Origin: Bacteroidota bacterium
Lineage (GTDB): Bacteria; Bacteroidota; Bacteroidia; Chitinophagales; Chitinophagaceae
DNA: 64,000 nucleotides
Direction: 5' to 3'
Assembly: GCA_023437225.1 (NCBI GenBank)
Contig: JAEZGS010000023.1
Span: forward strand, 1-64,000
Positions 1-8,911 of this stretch are shown here, one piece after another; position 1 is the first letter of the stretch, and every line of letters begins with the position of its first letter. The notes beneath the pieces were generated by a model. That model was not told the DNA's origin and did not search any database. It saw nothing but the letters and a program-made list of their open reading frames with translations. The position numbers and the translations under genes are program-made.

Positions 1-648
1 GCCGTTATTGGCGAAAACACCATTCTGATGCCTGGAGCTGTTGTTGGTAATCACGTGAAGATCGGAGCCAATTGCATCATTTACCCGAATGTCGTTATCA
101 TGGATCATTGTGTGATCGGCAACTCAGTGTACATACAAGGTGGCACGGTGATAGGCAGCGACGCGTTTTATTACAACAAGAAAATAAACAGAGAAGTTCA
201 TTACAAAAAAATGTTCAGCGCTGGCAGGGTAGTAATAAAGGATCATGTGGAGATCGGCGCTAACTGCACAATAGATCGCGGCGTAAGTGGCGACACGATC
301 ATCGGTGCGGGTACTAAGATCGACAACCTTGTTCATATTGGTCATGACACAGTGGTTGGAAAAAATTGCTTGTTTGCTGCGCAGGTAGGCATAGCAGGAG
401 CAACTACCATTGAGGATAACGTGATTTTGTGGGGGCAAGTGGGTGTGAGCAAAACATTGACCGTGGGTGAAGGCGCAGAAGTTTATGCACAAAGTGGTGT
501 ACCCGCGAGCCTGGCTGGCGGCAAAAAATACTTTGGCTCACCGGCGGAAGATGCGCTGTCTAAGAAAAAAGAATTTGTTTGGATTAAGCGAATACCCGAT
601 TTGTGGAATAAAGTAATGTTGAAAAATGAGCAGAGTTCATCATCTTGA
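1..648 (+). CDS. lpxD: UDP-3-O-acylglucosamine N-acyltransferase LpxD, 5'-truncated by window edge
   Basis: The reading frame is open from base 1, so only the C-terminal about 215 residues are present. The protein is built of hexapeptide repeats of the [LIV]-G-x-x-x-x type (for example IGANC, VIGNS, IGAGTK), which fold as a left-handed beta-helix. The stretch NLVHIGHDTVVG carries the histidine expected for LpxD-type acyl transfer. The C-terminus has the LpxD-like GSPAEDA turn followed by a short helical tail. LpxD adds the N-linked 3-hydroxyacyl chain to UDP-3-O-acylglucosamine in lipid A synthesis in the cytoplasm. The stop overlaps the next gene by 23 bases, which suggests co-transcription. 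Other hexapeptide acyltransferases are the main alternative, but the motif set favours LpxD. Confidence 0.85.
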   Translation, partial: AVIGENTILMPGAVVGNHVKIGANCIIYPNVVIMDHCVIGNSVYIQGGTVIGSDAFYYNKKINREVHYKKMFSAGRVVIKDHVEIGANCTIDRGVSGDTIIGAGTKIDNLVHIGHDTVVGKNCLFAAQVGIAGATTIEDNVILWGQVGVSKTLTVGEGAEVYAQSGVPASLAGGKKYFGSPAEDALSKKKEFVWIKRIPDLWNKVMLKNEQSSSS

Positions 649-1120
649 AAGCACACAAACAATTCCGTGTAGTATAGATGGTGCCTGGAGCTTTTTTTCG
701 AATGCGAAAAATCTTCTGGCGATTACGCCTCCATTTTTAAATCTGATAGTGACGAACAAAGTTTCTGAAGGAGAAATTTTTAAGGGACAAATCATTGCGT
801 ATTCAGTTAAGCCGCTCCTCGGCATTCCATTGAAGTGGCTTACGGAAATTACCGACGTGGAACCGGAAAAGATGTTTGTAGACGAACAGGTAAAAGGTCC
901 TTACAAACTTTGGAGACACCAGCACAACTTCATCGCGGTTGAAGGCGGAGTGAAAATGAGAGATTTGGTGGATTATAGCTTGCCGTTTGCTTCATTTGGG
1001 GAGCTAGCGCATGGTGTAGTAAGGAACCAATTGCGAAAAATATTTGAATATCGCTACCACAAAATCGAAGAGCTGTTTGGTAAATGGGATGGACAGCTAA
1101 TGGATCTAAAATTCACATAA
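626..1120 (+). CDS. SRPBCC (START-like) ligand-binding protein
   Basis: This 164-aa cytoplasmic protein has the SRPBCC layout: an opening strand (HHLESTQTIPC), a helix with the typical DGAWSFFSNAKNL segment, a run of strands and a long C-terminal helix with FEYRYHKIEELF. It resembles the SRPBCC proteins related to cell-division inhibitor/CDP-paratose epimerase-associated domains. Such proteins hold hydrophobic ligands in a helix-grip pocket; the ligand here is unknown. The start lies inside the end of lpxD in another frame, which suggests translational coupling. No signal peptide or transmembrane segment is visible. The fold assignment is fairly secure; the specific function is not. Confidence 0.7.
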   Translation: MSRVHHLESTQTIPCSIDGAWSFFSNAKNLLAITPPFLNLIVTNKVSEGEIFKGQIIAYSVKPLLGIPLKWLTEITDVEPEKMFVDEQVKGPYKLWRHQHNFIAVEGGVKMRDLVDYSLPFASFGELAHGVVRNQLRKIFEYRYHKIEELFGKWDGQLMDLKFT

Positions 1121-1123
1121 ACA

Positions 1124-1798
1124 TCATCCCGGAATTCTCGAAATATATTTTTCGACTTGTTTTATTTGATCTATGATTTGTGGAGTAGTTGGCTTCAGTG
1201 CTTTTGCTTTTCTGAAAAAGTCTTTGGCTGCACGAAATTCCCGTTTGTTCATCATCAGGCTACACATTTGCAAGTATGCGGCCGCCTGGTTTTCTTTGTC
1301 CGGTAATCCTTTTCTGAGCGCTTGCCTTATGTAACTTTCTGCCTGCCTTAGATCATTTTTTTGCATCGCAAGCATTCCCATTTGCAGCATGCTTGCGCCT
1401 TCCGCTTCTTTCATGGGCATACCCAGGTCCAAACCTTTCTTCATGTTTTTCTCTGCCGTGTCGAAATCTTGTTTCATCATCGCGATGTTGCCTTTCAACG
1501 TGTAGTACACGGAACGGATCGGCTTATAAAGAAGATTTGGATACTTCACAGCGTTGATCACCTTTTCCGCTTCTTCGATGTTGCCGCTTTCAAGATGTTC
1601 CTGAATTAACCGCAACGGACCAAAAACAAAGTGCCCTACAATAAGAATAAGTCCAACGAGGTACAGAGGAAACACAGGCCAAAAGCCGCTCACAGTAAGG
1701 TTCAGCACAACGCCTGCAATAATCATCACTAAACCGATGTACAGCCTGTATTTGATGAGAAAGTTGTAAAACTTCATAAGAAACTTTAAAGGTTTCAA
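1124..1798 (-). CDS. Membrane-anchored tetratricopeptide repeat protein
   Basis: A 224-aa protein. Two hydrophobic segments near the N-terminus (about residues 16-37 and 40-60) form a membrane hairpin. They are followed by TPR-like helical pairs (about residues 75-215), for example MMKQDFDTAEKNMKKGLDLG and DLRQAESYIRQAL. The repeats would sit on the cytoplasmic face and act as a protein-interaction scaffold. It is convergent with the SRPBCC gene, with only 3 bases between the two stop codons and no hairpin visible there. Upstream it diverges from tRNA-Arg. This is a common Bacteroidota household gene; no partner can be named from context. Confidence 0.65.
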   Translation of the reverse strand: MKPLKFLMKFYNFLIKYRLYIGLVMIIAGVVLNLTVSGFWPVFPLYLVGLILIVGHFVFGPLRLIQEHLESGNIEEAEKVINAVKYPNLLYKPIRSVYYTLKGNIAMMKQDFDTAEKNMKKGLDLGMPMKEAEGASMLQMGMLAMQKNDLRQAESYIRQALRKGLPDKENQAAAYLQMCSLMMNKREFRAAKDFFRKAKALKPTTPQIIDQIKQVEKYISRIPG

Positions 1799-1887
1799 AG
1801 ATAAGGAGGGTGTGAGGAAATGTTTTTACTTTGCCGTCGCAGCTGTTTTGCTTCTCAATGCATCTGCATAAATTTCGCTGGCAAAAT

Positions 1888-1959
1888 GGCCCGGTAGTTC
1901 AATGGATAGAATAGGAGTTTCCTAAACTCTAGATACAAGTTCGATTCTTGTCGGGACTA
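1888..1959 (+). tRNA. tRNA-Arg (anticodon CCT)
   Basis: A cloverleaf can be folded: T8-A9, D stem GTTC/GAAT, anticodon stem GGAGT/ACTCT around loop TTCCTAA (anticodon CCT), 4-base variable loop, and T stem ACAAG/CTTGT with loop TTCGATT. The acceptor stem is the weak part. GGCCCGG faces CGGGACT with clashes at 3-70 and 6-67, or a shifted 6-bp register with one mismatch. CCA is not cleanly encoded. A Bacteroidota-like promoter string (tttactttgcc) lies about 55 bases upstream. The gene sits exactly at the border between core DNA and the accessory island, the usual place for island integration. Bases 1960-2231 downstream hold no gene I can support. Confidence 0.8.
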
Positions 1960-2231
1960 CCCATAGTGAAGTGGGGATGCCTACTTACAAAACTTCGCCT
2001 CGGCTAATCATGCTTATTTTTTTACGTGCTTCTCGTTGGCGCGTGGATTGTCGTCTCATCTGGGAATAAAGTGAGACACAGATTTATTATTTATTATTTC
2101 CGTCAGCAATTTAATCCTCCGCATTCGCATTTTTTTTTGATCTTCCTTACATTGCAACATACATCCACGTTGTGGTTCTTTCACATCATGACGATTAAAC
2201 ACCTAAACCAAAAATCTTATAAATCGCATTT

Positions 2232-4088
2232 ATGGCAATAGCCCCCATCCCTCAAAACATTGAGCAAGTATTTTCGTCAACTACTTATTATATAGATTTC
2301 TACCAGCGCCAGTACAAATGGAGCAAAGAGCCGGTTGAAAGATTGATGGACGATATTTTTTATAAGTTTAATCAGGATTACCAGAAAATAGATCCTTCAC
2401 TGGCTCCAGAATTAGCGGGTGGTCGAATTGGTTTTTATTTCCTAAACACCTATGTAACCAATACCATCAATGGAAAAGTATTTCTGGTGGACGGCCAACA
2501 GCGTTTCACCACCATTACACTAATCTTGATTCAGCTTTACCATTTAGGCAAAACGTTTAGCAGCGAACTGACTGATTGGATCAAAGATCGGATCTATGGT
2601 ACATCCGGCGCTAAGAAAAACTTCTGGCTGCAACATCAGAATCACCTGCCTGCAATGGATGGCTTGCTAAATGGTCTTCCGTTTTCTGATGTTCCAACAA
2701 GCACTGGTGTAACCGCCAAGAACATGGTAGAGAATACAAAATTTATCAAGTCTTGGCTGGACAATGAATTGAAAACAGTACACCAGTTCGATACATTTAT
2801 TTACTACATGCTTCGTAACCTTGAAATTGTAAAGCTGGAAGTAATGCAAACCGACGTGCCAATGGTGTTTGAAGTGATCAACGACCGGGGGGTACGCTTA
2901 AAGCCACATGAAATTCTGAAAGGAAAATTACTGGGGCAGGTTGATAAACAGGAATTGGAACTGCTAAAGCTAAACGAACTATGGGAAAGGCAGGTAAACT
3001 TGGTAGGTGTCGCTAATACAGGTACAGAAAATGACGAGATAGATAGCTTTTTTGAGACGTTCATCCGATCCAAAATTGTGACGACCAGAGGCACTGCCGA
3101 GAAATATACCTTCCGAAATTACCATCGCATTCTTTTTACTGGTGAGGTAGAAGACTATTTCAAGCTGAACCGCAATGCAGGTAGAACAAAACAATTCCTG
3201 CAAAATGAGTTTATTTACTACACCAACCTGTATAGCCGGATCCGGACATTGCGGTCATCTTTTCATAAAGACTATCCTTATCTCTATTTCAATCAGCTCA
3301 ATGATTTGACTGGCCATTTTCTGATGATCATGAGTGCCTGTAAGCTGAACGATCCTGAAGAGAATGAAAAAATCAAGATCATTTCCTATCAATACGACCG
3401 GGTATTTGCCATGCTACACCTGCAGAAAGCCTATGTCAATAATATCATTGCCGATCTGATTTATACAATCAGCAACGATATAAGGGAAATACCGGCACTG
3501 CAAGTTGCAGCTGTTTTTGAGAAGCATTTGCTAAATGCACTAAGCGAAATCAAAGATGTGACCATCACGGATGCATTTAACTATAACTATTTCAAAGATG
3601 TTGGTTATACCGATTTGCCCACGCGATTCAATAGGTATTTCTTTGCAAGGATAGATCATTTCATAGCAAGTGAAGCCAATCTTCAAATGCATCAAGGTTT
3701 TGATAACCTGGTACGCAATAGCGGACACGTGAATGGTTATCATATCGAACACATTCTTTCTTATAACGATGAGAACCTTCAGCTTTTTGGCAATGATCCG
3801 GAAGTGTTTGAAAGGGAACGAAACAGGTTAGGTGGATTATTGCTGCTAAAGGGCAATACCAACCAGTCCATCGGGAATGAAACATACGCTGACCGGATTG
3901 GTGCTTACATACAAGGTCTCTACTGGAATGCAACATTGCATGCAGACACCTATCATGGCAATATAGATCTACAGCAATTTATTCAAAAGCATGGGATAGC
4001 ACTACGTCCAATAGATAGCTTTGGGCCTGCCGAGTTGGAAGAGCGACATAAATTATTGGCCCAGATGGTACAAATCATTTGGAATTAA
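2232..4088 (+). CDS. DUF262/DUF1524 (GmrSD-type) protein
   Basis: 618 aa. The N-terminal DUF262 (ParB/Srx-fold-like) domain shows the hallmark FLVDGQQRFTTITL at about residues 84-97, the DGQQR motif that binds or hydrolyses nucleotide in GmrS-type proteins. The C-terminal part has YHIEHILSYNDEN and NRLGGLLLLKGNTN, the DUF1524 His-Me-type nuclease signature with H and N residues. Known family members cut modified phage DNA in an NTP-stimulated way. It is the first gene of a nine-gene operon that also encodes a methyltransferase and a helicase-nuclease, so it may sense or cut DNA with the wrong modification. The start at 2232 is the first ATG of the frame. The domain call is strong; the substrate is inferred. 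Confidence 0.85.
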   Translation: MAIAPIPQNIEQVFSSTTYYIDFYQRQYKWSKEPVERLMDDIFYKFNQDYQKIDPSLAPELAGGRIGFYFLNTYVTNTINGKVFLVDGQQRFTTITLILIQLYHLGKTFSSELTDWIKDRIYGTSGAKKNFWLQHQNHLPAMDGLLNGLPFSDVPTSTGVTAKNMVENTKFIKSWLDNELKTVHQFDTFIYYMLRNLEIVKLEVMQTDVPMVFEVINDRGVRLKPHEILKGKLLGQVDKQELELLKLNELWERQVNLVGVANTGTENDEIDSFFETFIRSKIVTTRGTAEKYTFRNYHRILFTGEVEDYFKLNRNAGRTKQFLQNEFIYYTNLYSRIRTLRSSFHKDYPYLYFNQLNDLTGHFLMIMSACKLNDPEENEKIKIISYQYDRVFAMLHLQKAYVNNIIADLIYTISNDIREIPALQVAAVFEKHLLNALSEIKDVTITDAFNYNYFKDVGYTDLPTRFNRYFFARIDHFIASEANLQMHQGFDNLVRNSGHVNGYHIEHILSYNDENLQLFGNDPEVFERERNRLGGLLLLKGNTNQSIGNETYADRIGAYIQGLYWNATLHADTYHGNIDLQQFIQKHGIALRPIDSFGPAELEERHKLLAQMVQIIWN

Positions 4089-4100
4089 AAAAAACAGAAA

Positions 4101-4520
4101 ATGAATCAATATCATTACGACCAGGTTTATCCTTACGAAAAAATACTTCAGGAAGTTAAAGAACTCATTTTGCCAACCATCGAGTATATGATTAATCCTG
4201 ATGACCTACAACACACAGCGTTAAGTCCGCATGCCTATACTGATGTTATCTACACCCATATAATGGCTTTAGGATATAACAAAGGAGACTTAAGGTCGGC
4301 ATTTGATGATACATTTCCAACCCGCAACCCTATTTTTTATCCCGAACTGGAAGAAAGCGATGCGGCAGGAAGGATGATTTTGAACCTTGCGGCTATTGCA
4401 GAAGAATTTAAACATCAAGTATGGGCATTTCAAAACTTTCATGTGAATACGCAAGCATTAAAACCACATAAAGAAGTGATAACCGAAGTGAAAAAACAAT
4501 TGTTGGCAACTCAATTTTGA
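4101..4520 (+). CDS. Hypothetical protein in the methyltransferase operon
   Basis: 139 aa, soluble, mildly acidic, with no recognised domain. It begins 12 bases after the DUF262 gene and ends 5 bases before the methyltransferase ATG, so it is an operon member. Predicted secondary structure by eye is mostly helical, with KILQEVKELILPTIEYMI at the N-terminus and a C-terminal KEVITEVKKQLL helix. It may be an accessory or specificity factor for the neighbouring enzymes, but this rests only on position. Confidence 0.6.
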   Translation: MNQYHYDQVYPYEKILQEVKELILPTIEYMINPDDLQHTALSPHAYTDVIYTHIMALGYNKGDLRSAFDDTFPTRNPIFYPELEESDAAGRMILNLAAIAEEFKHQVWAFQNFHVNTQALKPHKEVITEVKKQLLATQF

Positions 4521-4525
4521 TTTTG

Positions 4526-6325
4526 ATGAACAAAATAGAACTGATAAGAAAAATTAAATCGTTAAACGGCATCACTCCGAAAGAAAGAGCCTACCTGATT
4601 AATCTGGTAAATGCCAAGAAAAAGTATGGCTTGGTTTGGGAAGATAAGCCAGAAGATATGGAAGAGCAACTGCGGGAACAGTTGCCAGTATTAAAAGAGG
4701 TTAAGGGAAAGGCCATTGTAAATGGCGAAGGTTTTCCCAATCACATCCTAATCGAGGGTGACAACCTACACGCCTTAACTGCTCTTAGTTTTACCCATGC
4801 TGGTAAAATTGATGTAATTTATATAGACCCACCTTATAACACCGGAAATAAAGATTTTAGATACAATGACAGTTTTGTTGATAAAGAAGACAGCTACAGA
4901 CATAGCAAGTGGCTATCGTTTATGCATAAAAGATTGGAGATAGCGAAGCGTTTGCTAAGTAAAACGGGAGTGATTTTTATTTCGATCGATGATTATGAGC
5001 AAGCTGCTCTCAAATTGCTTTGCGATGAAGTTTTTCAAGAAATTAATTTTGTTGGAAATGTAATCTGGGAAAGGGCTTATGCTCCTATTAACCTAAAGAA
5101 AACTATCTCTCAAAATCATGATTTCATACTCATTTACTGCAGGAAAGATTTTAATTTGTTAGAATTTAATAAGTTACCTAGAAGTGAGGCTGCTACTTCT
5201 ATATACAAAAACCTGGATAACGATCCCCGTGGTCTATGGCAGTCTGACAACTTTTCGGTGGGCCCCGTAATCGAAGAAAAGTTATATGAAATAAGAACAC
5301 CAGCTGGCCGCATTGTTGTGCCACCAAATGGTCGTTGCTGGCTATTAACAAAAGAAAGATATGAGGAATTCTTAAAAGATAATAGGATTTGGTTTGGCAA
5401 AAACGGAAATGGAGTTCCTCGTATAAAACGGTTTTTATCAGAAGTTCGCGAGGGAGTCGTTGCTATGTCTTTGTGGAAATACATCGAAGTAGGTCATACT
5501 CAAGATGCAAAAAGAGAATTGAAAGATGTCCTACACGAAAACAAAAATCCGTTTGAGACGGTAAAGCCCCTCAAATTACTCAATCGAATATTAAAGCTGG
5601 TAACTAAACCAGAAAAGGGTTCGATAATTCTTGACTTTTTCGCCGGCTCCGGCACCACCCTTCATGCTACCATGCAACTCAACGCAGAAGACGGTGGTAA
5701 GCGCCAATGTATATTGGTCACCAACAATGAAAACAACATTTGTGAAGAGGTAACCTATGAACGCAATAAACGGGTCATACAAGGTTACACCAACGCTAAT
5801 GGAGAGCAGGTGAAAGGCTTAATCCAAAATAGCCTACGGTATTTTAAAACGGAATTTGTTCCTAGCATGAGAAGCGAGCAGAACAGGCGACTGCTAACCG
5901 AAGTCAGCACCGACCTTCTTTGCATAAAAGAAGATTGTTATCACGAGTTCACTAAAGGTTATGGTTTTAATAGTAAACAATGCCGATTGTTTACTAATCA
6001 GCAGGGTAAATACTTGGTCATTGTTTATTACGGCCGTAAGCAAATTGAAGTTTGCGAGCAGCTTATTCAAGTCATCTATGCACTAGAAGATTTGTCTGAG
6101 CCAATAAAGCTTTATGCTTTCAGCCCGGAGAAGGAAACTTTGGCAGAAGAGTTTGTAGAGGTGGCAGATAGAATAGATCCCATACCGCTTCCCGATGCCA
6201 TTTACAATGCCTTCCGCTCTACAATCCGTACGCTAAAGCTTGATAAAAAGCAAATAGCATCAAAAACAAATGGACAGGCAAGTGCACTGGGAGAAACAAC
6301 TTTATTCAATCAACTTCAAGCTTAG
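4526..6325 (+). CDS. Beta-class DNA methyltransferase, type III Mod-like
   Basis: About 599 aa. Motif IV (IYIDPPYNTG, DPPY near residue 101) comes before motif I (LDFFAGSGTT, near residue 370), the order of beta-class amino-methyltransferases such as type III Mod subunits. The region between them carries the target-recognition part. Such enzymes methylate adenine N6 (or cytosine N4) with S-adenosylmethionine. The frame also opens with TTG at 4517, but the ATG at 4526, 5 bases after the previous stop, is the better start. The next gene, 8 bases downstream, is a Res-like helicase-nuclease, so the two form a type III-like modification and restriction pair. The recognition site cannot be read from sequence. 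Confidence 0.88.
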   Translation: MNKIELIRKIKSLNGITPKERAYLINLVNAKKKYGLVWEDKPEDMEEQLREQLPVLKEVKGKAIVNGEGFPNHILIEGDNLHALTALSFTHAGKIDVIYIDPPYNTGNKDFRYNDSFVDKEDSYRHSKWLSFMHKRLEIAKRLLSKTGVIFISIDDYEQAALKLLCDEVFQEINFVGNVIWERAYAPINLKKTISQNHDFILIYCRKDFNLLEFNKLPRSEAATSIYKNLDNDPRGLWQSDNFSVGPVIEEKLYEIRTPAGRIVVPPNGRCWLLTKERYEEFLKDNRIWFGKNGNGVPRIKRFLSEVREGVVAMSLWKYIEVGHTQDAKRELKDVLHENKNPFETVKPLKLLNRILKLVTKPEKGSIILDFFAGSGTTLHATMQLNAEDGGKRQCILVTNNENNICEEVTYERNKRVIQGYTNANGEQVKGLIQNSLRYFKTEFVPSMRSEQNRRLLTEVSTDLLCIKEDCYHEFTKGYGFNSKQCRLFTNQQGKYLVIVYYGRKQIEVCEQLIQVIYALEDLSEPIKLYAFSPEKETLAEEFVEVADRIDPIPLPDAIYNAFRSTIRTLKLDKKQIASKTNGQASALGETTLFNQLQA

Positions 6326-6333
6326 AAACTTCC

Positions 6334-8682
6334 ATGTATATTTTAAAACAATTTCAGGAAACAGCTGTAAAGGCTTTATTAACACACACCTATGAAGCAC
6401 TGCAAGAAACTGGTGAACAAATACCTGTTCTGCTGGAGGCGCCCACAGGTGCTGGCAAAACCGTTATGATGGCTTCTTACCTTGAAAGATTAAGTGAAGA
6501 ACTGCCGCTGCAACCCGGATTACAACATCATAATATCGCTTTCATTTGGTTTGCTCCAAACACGCTGCACATACAAAGCTTTCAATCGCTCCAAAGGCTT
6601 TATGCTGATAACAGCAAGCTTAATTGTATAGATCTGAATGATCTAAGCAATAATCCCTCCTTAAATTGTAAAGACCTGCTGTTTGTAAACTGGAGCAGTG
6701 TAGATGGGTTAAAAAAAATATGGCGACGAGAAAATGAACAAAACACCAACTTGGAAACATTGGTAGAAAATACCATGATGGAGGGAACACAGATTATATT
6801 GATTATTGACGAAGCACATTTGTCCGCTTTTTCCGGTCCGCAGGCCATAGCTGTTCGACATTTAATAAAAGCAAAAATTGAGGTGCTGGTGACTGCCACA
6901 CCACAAAACCGCCCTGCACGTAATGTCGTAATACAGCGGCAGACAGTTATCAACGAGCAAATGATCAAAAAGGGTGTTCGTATGAACATAGGGATCGACC
7001 CTGAGCAACAAAACGGGGAAAACGTACACATACACTTATTGCGAAAAGCTTTCGAAAAGAAAAAGGAGTTGGAGCAACTGTATAGTAAAGAGCTTGGCGA
7101 AAGCAAGTTAAATCCTTTACTGCTAATCCAGTTGCCATCTGAAAACAGTGCTTTAAGCGAGCAGGATAAAACTATCAGAGATACCCTGGAGGGGCTACTG
7201 GCAAATGAATACGGTATAACAACCAGCAATGGCCGTTTAGCCATCTGGCTTTCAGGTGAAAGATTGAAAGATGGGTTAGAAGAGCCAAACGCATTGCAAG
7301 ATGTATTAATTTTTAAGCAAGCAATAGCTCAAGGGTGGGATTGTCCACGAGCAGCAGTGTTGGTAAGTTATCGTCAGGTTCAAAGTACTGAGTTTGGAAT
7401 CCAAACAGTTGGTCGGATTTTACGTATGCCGCACCAGCGCCACTACAGTCATGATGATCTTAATTATGGTTATGTATATACCAACATTGAGAGTAACCGA
7501 GTCAGCTTCGTTCCGTCCGATGCCGATTACTTTAACATGCAGTATGCTGTACGTAAAAGCAAACCAGGATGGGTTTATAACCAGTTAAAGACAGCCTCTA
7601 TAGTAAACGACCGTCCTACACCGGGTGTGCTCACCAGTGTATTCCAGTTAAAGTTTTTTGAGGTGATCGAAAAGCGATTCGGTGTAAGCCAACTTCCTGA
7701 TGTCGACTTATTCACCCCACAAGACCAGGCAACGTACAAAAAGCAAATAGAAAGTAATCGTCAGAAATTGCGGGAAAATGGTTGGGAGTTTGATATTGAT
7801 GAACACCAAATTCATATTCCTTCCGACATAGAAGTAGACCCTTATGAAGTAGATACAATCGTATTGACCGCAAATCAGATAAGAGATTTTGCTATCACTA
7901 CCGCAGAGTTCAAAACAATGTTTGAACGGTTTTGCTATGATAATATTACGAGATTAAACCGCTCAAAAAGCTGGAAGAAGTTGGCAGAAACGTTGAGAAA
8001 TTTTGCTGAGTATTATCTAAATATGTTTGAAACTGATGCTTGGAAGTTTTTTCTGTACCCACAAAACAGGGCACTGCTTGTACCGATGATTTCGAAAGCG
8101 TTGGAAAGGTTTGAAGCTTGGCAGAAGGAAAAAGGAAATGCACGCAGAAGAGTGGAGAACAGTAACTGGACAATCCCTGAAGTTCGTTTTTACAGTGATC
8201 GCTATAAAAGAGAGGAAATAGATGCTCATGCGCTGGAACCATTTTTTGAATTCGACAAAGCATCATCGGTTGAAAAAGTATTCAAAGAGTATCTAAAGCA
8301 ATGCGAATCGCAAATTGAATGGTGGTATAAAAACGGCGATCAAGGACAGGAAAATTTCGCTATTCCTTACAGAAACCTGCAAGATGAACTACGGCTATTT
8401 TATGTTGATTTTGTTATCAAATTCAAATCGGGTAAGATTGGCCTTTTTGATACAAAAACTAAAAGGTCAGACGCCGATGCGCCAAAAAAACACAATGCAC
8501 TGGTCGAGTACATGGAAAATGAGAATAGCAAAAATGCAGAACAAATCTTGATAGGTGGTGTTTTGATTCCCGAAGATATAGGTGGTGTAGTTTCTTTCAG
8601 ATACTGCTCCAACCGAATTTCCGACACGAATGATTTAACAGGGTGGGATTATTTAGATCCTGCTATAATCAACGAAAACTGA
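6334..8682 (+). CDS. Type III Res-like SF2 helicase with C-terminal PD-(D/E)XK nuclease
   Basis: 782 aa. The helicase core has Walker A EAPTGAGKT (about residues 35-43), Walker B/DEAH IIDEAH (about 157-162), VTATPQNRP as motif III, and QTVGRILRMP as motif VI. QGWDCPRA is the WDCP motif shared with type III Res proteins. Near residues 688-712 FYVDFVIKF and GLFDTKTK match the D...(D/E)xK core of a PD-(D/E)XK nuclease (D, then DTK). The protein would translocate on or loop DNA and cut unmodified sites together with the Mod protein. It sits directly behind Mod and 4 bases before the small gene that follows. Confidence 0.85.
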   Translation: MYILKQFQETAVKALLTHTYEALQETGEQIPVLLEAPTGAGKTVMMASYLERLSEELPLQPGLQHHNIAFIWFAPNTLHIQSFQSLQRLYADNSKLNCIDLNDLSNNPSLNCKDLLFVNWSSVDGLKKIWRRENEQNTNLETLVENTMMEGTQIILIIDEAHLSAFSGPQAIAVRHLIKAKIEVLVTATPQNRPARNVVIQRQTVINEQMIKKGVRMNIGIDPEQQNGENVHIHLLRKAFEKKKELEQLYSKELGESKLNPLLLIQLPSENSALSEQDKTIRDTLEGLLANEYGITTSNGRLAIWLSGERLKDGLEEPNALQDVLIFKQAIAQGWDCPRAAVLVSYRQVQSTEFGIQTVGRILRMPHQRHYSHDDLNYGYVYTNIESNRVSFVPSDADYFNMQYAVRKSKPGWVYNQLKTASIVNDRPTPGVLTSVFQLKFFEVIEKRFGVSQLPDVDLFTPQDQATYKKQIESNRQKLRENGWEFDIDEHQIHIPSDIEVDPYEVDTIVLTANQIRDFAITTAEFKTMFERFCYDNITRLNRSKSWKKLAETLRNFAEYYLNMFETDAWKFFLYPQNRALLVPMISKALERFEAWQKEKGNARRRVENSNWTIPEVRFYSDRYKREEIDAHALEPFFEFDKASSVEKVFKEYLKQCESQIEWWYKNGDQGQENFAIPYRNLQDELRLFYVDFVIKFKSGKIGLFDTKTKRSDADAPKKHNALVEYMENENSKNAEQILIGGVLIPEDIGGVVSFRYCSNRISDTNDLTGWDYLDPAIINEN

Positions 8683-8686
8683 GACT

Positions 8687-8905
8687 ATGGCTAAAAAAGG
8701 ATTAGATACCACGTTCGTCCACTTTGGTATCCGTAGGGAAGATATGGACCTCATCGAAGTGTTATGTACAGAACATCAACTGGATTTTGACTGGATAAAG
8801 GAAGACCTGCTTAAAGAGTTTCATGAACGCAAGATTCGTAATCAGGAAATGGACGAGAAAGGTATTGAGCGAATCATAGAAAAGGCCCTATTGAAAATTA
8901 AATAG
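8687..8905 (+). CDS. Small DNA-modification-system-associated protein
   Basis: 72 aa, helical and charged, with FVHFGIRREDMDLIE near the N-terminus and a basic C-terminal helix ending ALLKIK. It lies 4 bases after the helicase-nuclease and 6 bases before the DndD-like ATPase gene, so it is a tightly packed operon member. I recall small proteins of this kind beside DndD-like ATPases and methyltransferases, but have no biochemical role for them. It may be an adaptor between the ATPase and the nuclease-helicase; this is inferred from position only. Confidence 0.65.
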   Translation: MAKKGLDTTFVHFGIRREDMDLIEVLCTEHQLDFDWIKEDLLKEFHERKIRNQEMDEKGIERIIEKALLKIK

Positions 8906-8911
8906 CATAGA

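Noticed and set aside
124..492. 122-codon minus-strand frame over lpxD
   Set aside because: It is antisense to a clear hexapeptide-repeat gene and has no domain or start context.
6600..7244. 214-codon minus-strand frame
   Set aside because: It is antisense to the helicase-nuclease gene, Ser/Phe/Cys-rich, and typical of a shadow frame.
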